A stretch of DNA of 64,000 nt, taken from the NCBI GenBank assembly GCA_016716365.1, contig JADJWM010000017.1, forward strand, positions 124,001 through 188,000, written 5' to 3'. Position numbers and translations under genes: made by a program. Under the pieces are notes generated by a model, which saw only the letters and a program-made list of their open reading frames with translations, was not told the origin of the DNA and searched no databases. This document shows positions 63,216 to 64,000 of the stretch, in pieces (the first letter of the stretch is position 1; each line of letters begins with the position of its first letter). This DNA comes from Chloracidobacterium sp. Its GTDB lineage: Bacteria; Acidobacteriota; Blastocatellia; Pyrinomonadales; Pyrinomonadaceae.

Positions 63216-64000
63216 ATGGATACAGCAAATCTTTCTTTCGCACATATCGCGGTCGCGCTGTTCGGCAGTTTTTCTTTCGCCGGCATCGGGTTCGCTATCG
63301 GTCGGCGGCTGCTCCCCCAATTCCGAATGCATCGCGAGCGGGTGACAGGGATCGCACCGACAACACGGAATTCTTCTTCGACTGAAATTCCCGGCGAAAA
63401 GGGACGGCTGCTGCCGACGGAGATCCTTGGTCTGGAGGGAAACATACTCCGCTACCGCGATGGGAGCTTCGGCAAGGCGTACAGCTTCGAGCCGGCGAAC
63501 ACCTTGTACGATGACGGCCGCCTGACCGAACAGCGGATCGACGATCTCAAGACGATCCTGAAGTTCGATAAGCCGCCGGGCACGGTCATCCAGTTCCGTT
63601 TCGCGAGTGCGATGGACGACGGCCGAGTGCTCAAGGATCATCTTCGCTCCCGCGACGAGCAGAAAAGCGATCCGATCGCATCCGTCCTCCAAGCTACGAA
63701 TCTTTCGCTTCTCGAAGAAGCTATCCGTTCGGGGCAGGTGATGCGTCAGTCGGCGACCGTTTGGGTACGCGTTCCGGTGAGGGACAAGGCGGACAACAGT
63801 CTCTTCGGCTCCGCATTCCCGTCAGTCATTCGCACCGTGCGCGCGAACGGTTTTCTCCGCTTCCTGCGGCAGCCGATCCTAAAGGCAAGGAACGCGGTTG
63901 GCGAAAACATGCTCACGCGGGAACTCAGGGTCGAATCGGAATGCCGTTCCAAAGCGGCCCGCGTTTTTCAGGGGTTCGAGGCGAACTTCCCGAAATCGCT
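63216..64000 (+). CDS. virB4: VirB4/TrbE-like secretion ATPase (N-terminal part, continues beyond window)
   Basis: The frame from the ATG at 63216 is open to the end of the window (about 261 residues). It begins with a membrane segment (FAHIAVALFGSFSFAGIGFAIG) and continues with GLEGNILRYRDGSFGKAYSFE, TVIQFRFASAMDDG and ESECRSKAARVFQGFEANFP, which fit the N-terminal domain of VirB4/TrbE family proteins. The Walker motifs are outside the window. Six bases separate it from virB3. Confidence 0.8.
   Translation, partial: MDTANLSFAHIAVALFGSFSFAGIGFAIGRRLLPQFRMHRERVTGIAPTTRNSSSTEIPGEKGRLLPTEILGLEGNILRYRDGSFGKAYSFEPANTLYDDGRLTEQRIDDLKTILKFDKPPGTVIQFRFASAMDDGRVLKDHLRSRDEQKSDPIASVLQATNLSLLEEAIRSGQVMRQSATVWVRVPVRDKADNSLFGSAFPSVIRTVRANGFLRFLRQPILKARNAVGENMLTRELRVESECRSKAARVFQGFEANFPKS

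Larger units (their letters stand above)
24212..64000. mobile_element. Integrative and conjugative element (left end and body; right end outside)
   Basis: It is bounded on the left by a tRNA-Leu 3' fragment, with a tyrosine recombinase next to it, then cargo (24-43 kb) and a conjugation module (43-64 kb) with SSBs, relaxase, VirD4 coupling protein and VirB-type type IV secretion genes. VirB4 runs off the right edge, so VirB6 and other genes and the second att site are expected beyond. It is a self-transmissible element by gene content; activity is not shown. Confidence 0.88.

Overview
The window looks like a piece of a moderately GC-rich Gram-negative genome, most likely Acidobacteriota (class Blastocatellia, Pyrinomonadaceae-like). 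That placement is an inference from gene content: lptE next to holA, PilT-type motor genes, CarboxypepD-like/TPR and TPR-CHAT proteins, ECF-type sigma factors, and short AAAGTAAAAAGG-type simple hairpins between genes. No rRNA or marker comparison was possible. The left third (1 to about 24.2 kb) is ordinary chromosome. The rest (about 24.2 kb to the right edge) is one integrated conjugative element that continues past the window.

Chromosomal part: 3' portion of ftsH, folP, a small secreted protein, lptE, holA; an ArsR-SRPBCC fusion regulator whose -35/-10 spacer is itself a palindrome; a leftward run queA, rimI-like, thiE, pilT-like, zinc-ribbon protein; a secreted beta/gamma-crystallin protein; a MacA/MacB-like efflux set (adaptor, permease, ATPase); tRNA-Leu(CAA); a SurA-like chaperone; a PAS histidine kinase with an NtrC-type regulator that carries a frameshift; two tandem SNase-fold secreted proteins; rsmG; and a TPR protein that also carries a frameshift.

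Mobile element: its left boundary is a 3' fragment of a tRNA-Leu(CAG) gene (24212-24270) followed at once by a tyrosine recombinase. Cargo comes next: a Rad50/RloC-like zinc-hook ATPase; an RtcR-type CARF/sigma54 activator divergent from a three-gene bacterial ubiquitin-like conjugation operon (multiubiquitin-E2 fusion, JAB-E1 fusion, DUF6527) with a good -24/-12 sigma54 promoter between them; a decayed receiver-domain gene; a leftward operon of ECF sigma factor, membrane anti-sigma factor, exported S9 peptidase, small Cys-containing exported protein and exported TPR-CHAT protease; and a Fic protein under a perfect palindrome next to phased GGGACA palindromes.

The conjugation module (about 43-64 kb) has two SSBs, an RNase H, uncharacterised proteins, a ribbon-helix-helix relaxosome-type protein, a MOB-family relaxase with an HxH motif, a VirD4 coupling protein, a MoxR-like ATPase, and VirB10, VirB9, VirB8, VirB1, VirB2, VirB3 and the beginning of VirB4. 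The intact tRNA-Leu and the other att site should lie beyond 64 kb. The standout system is the RtcR/sigma54-controlled ubiquitin-like operon. The sequence suggests it is kept silent until an RNA-damage type ligand activates the CARF regulator.
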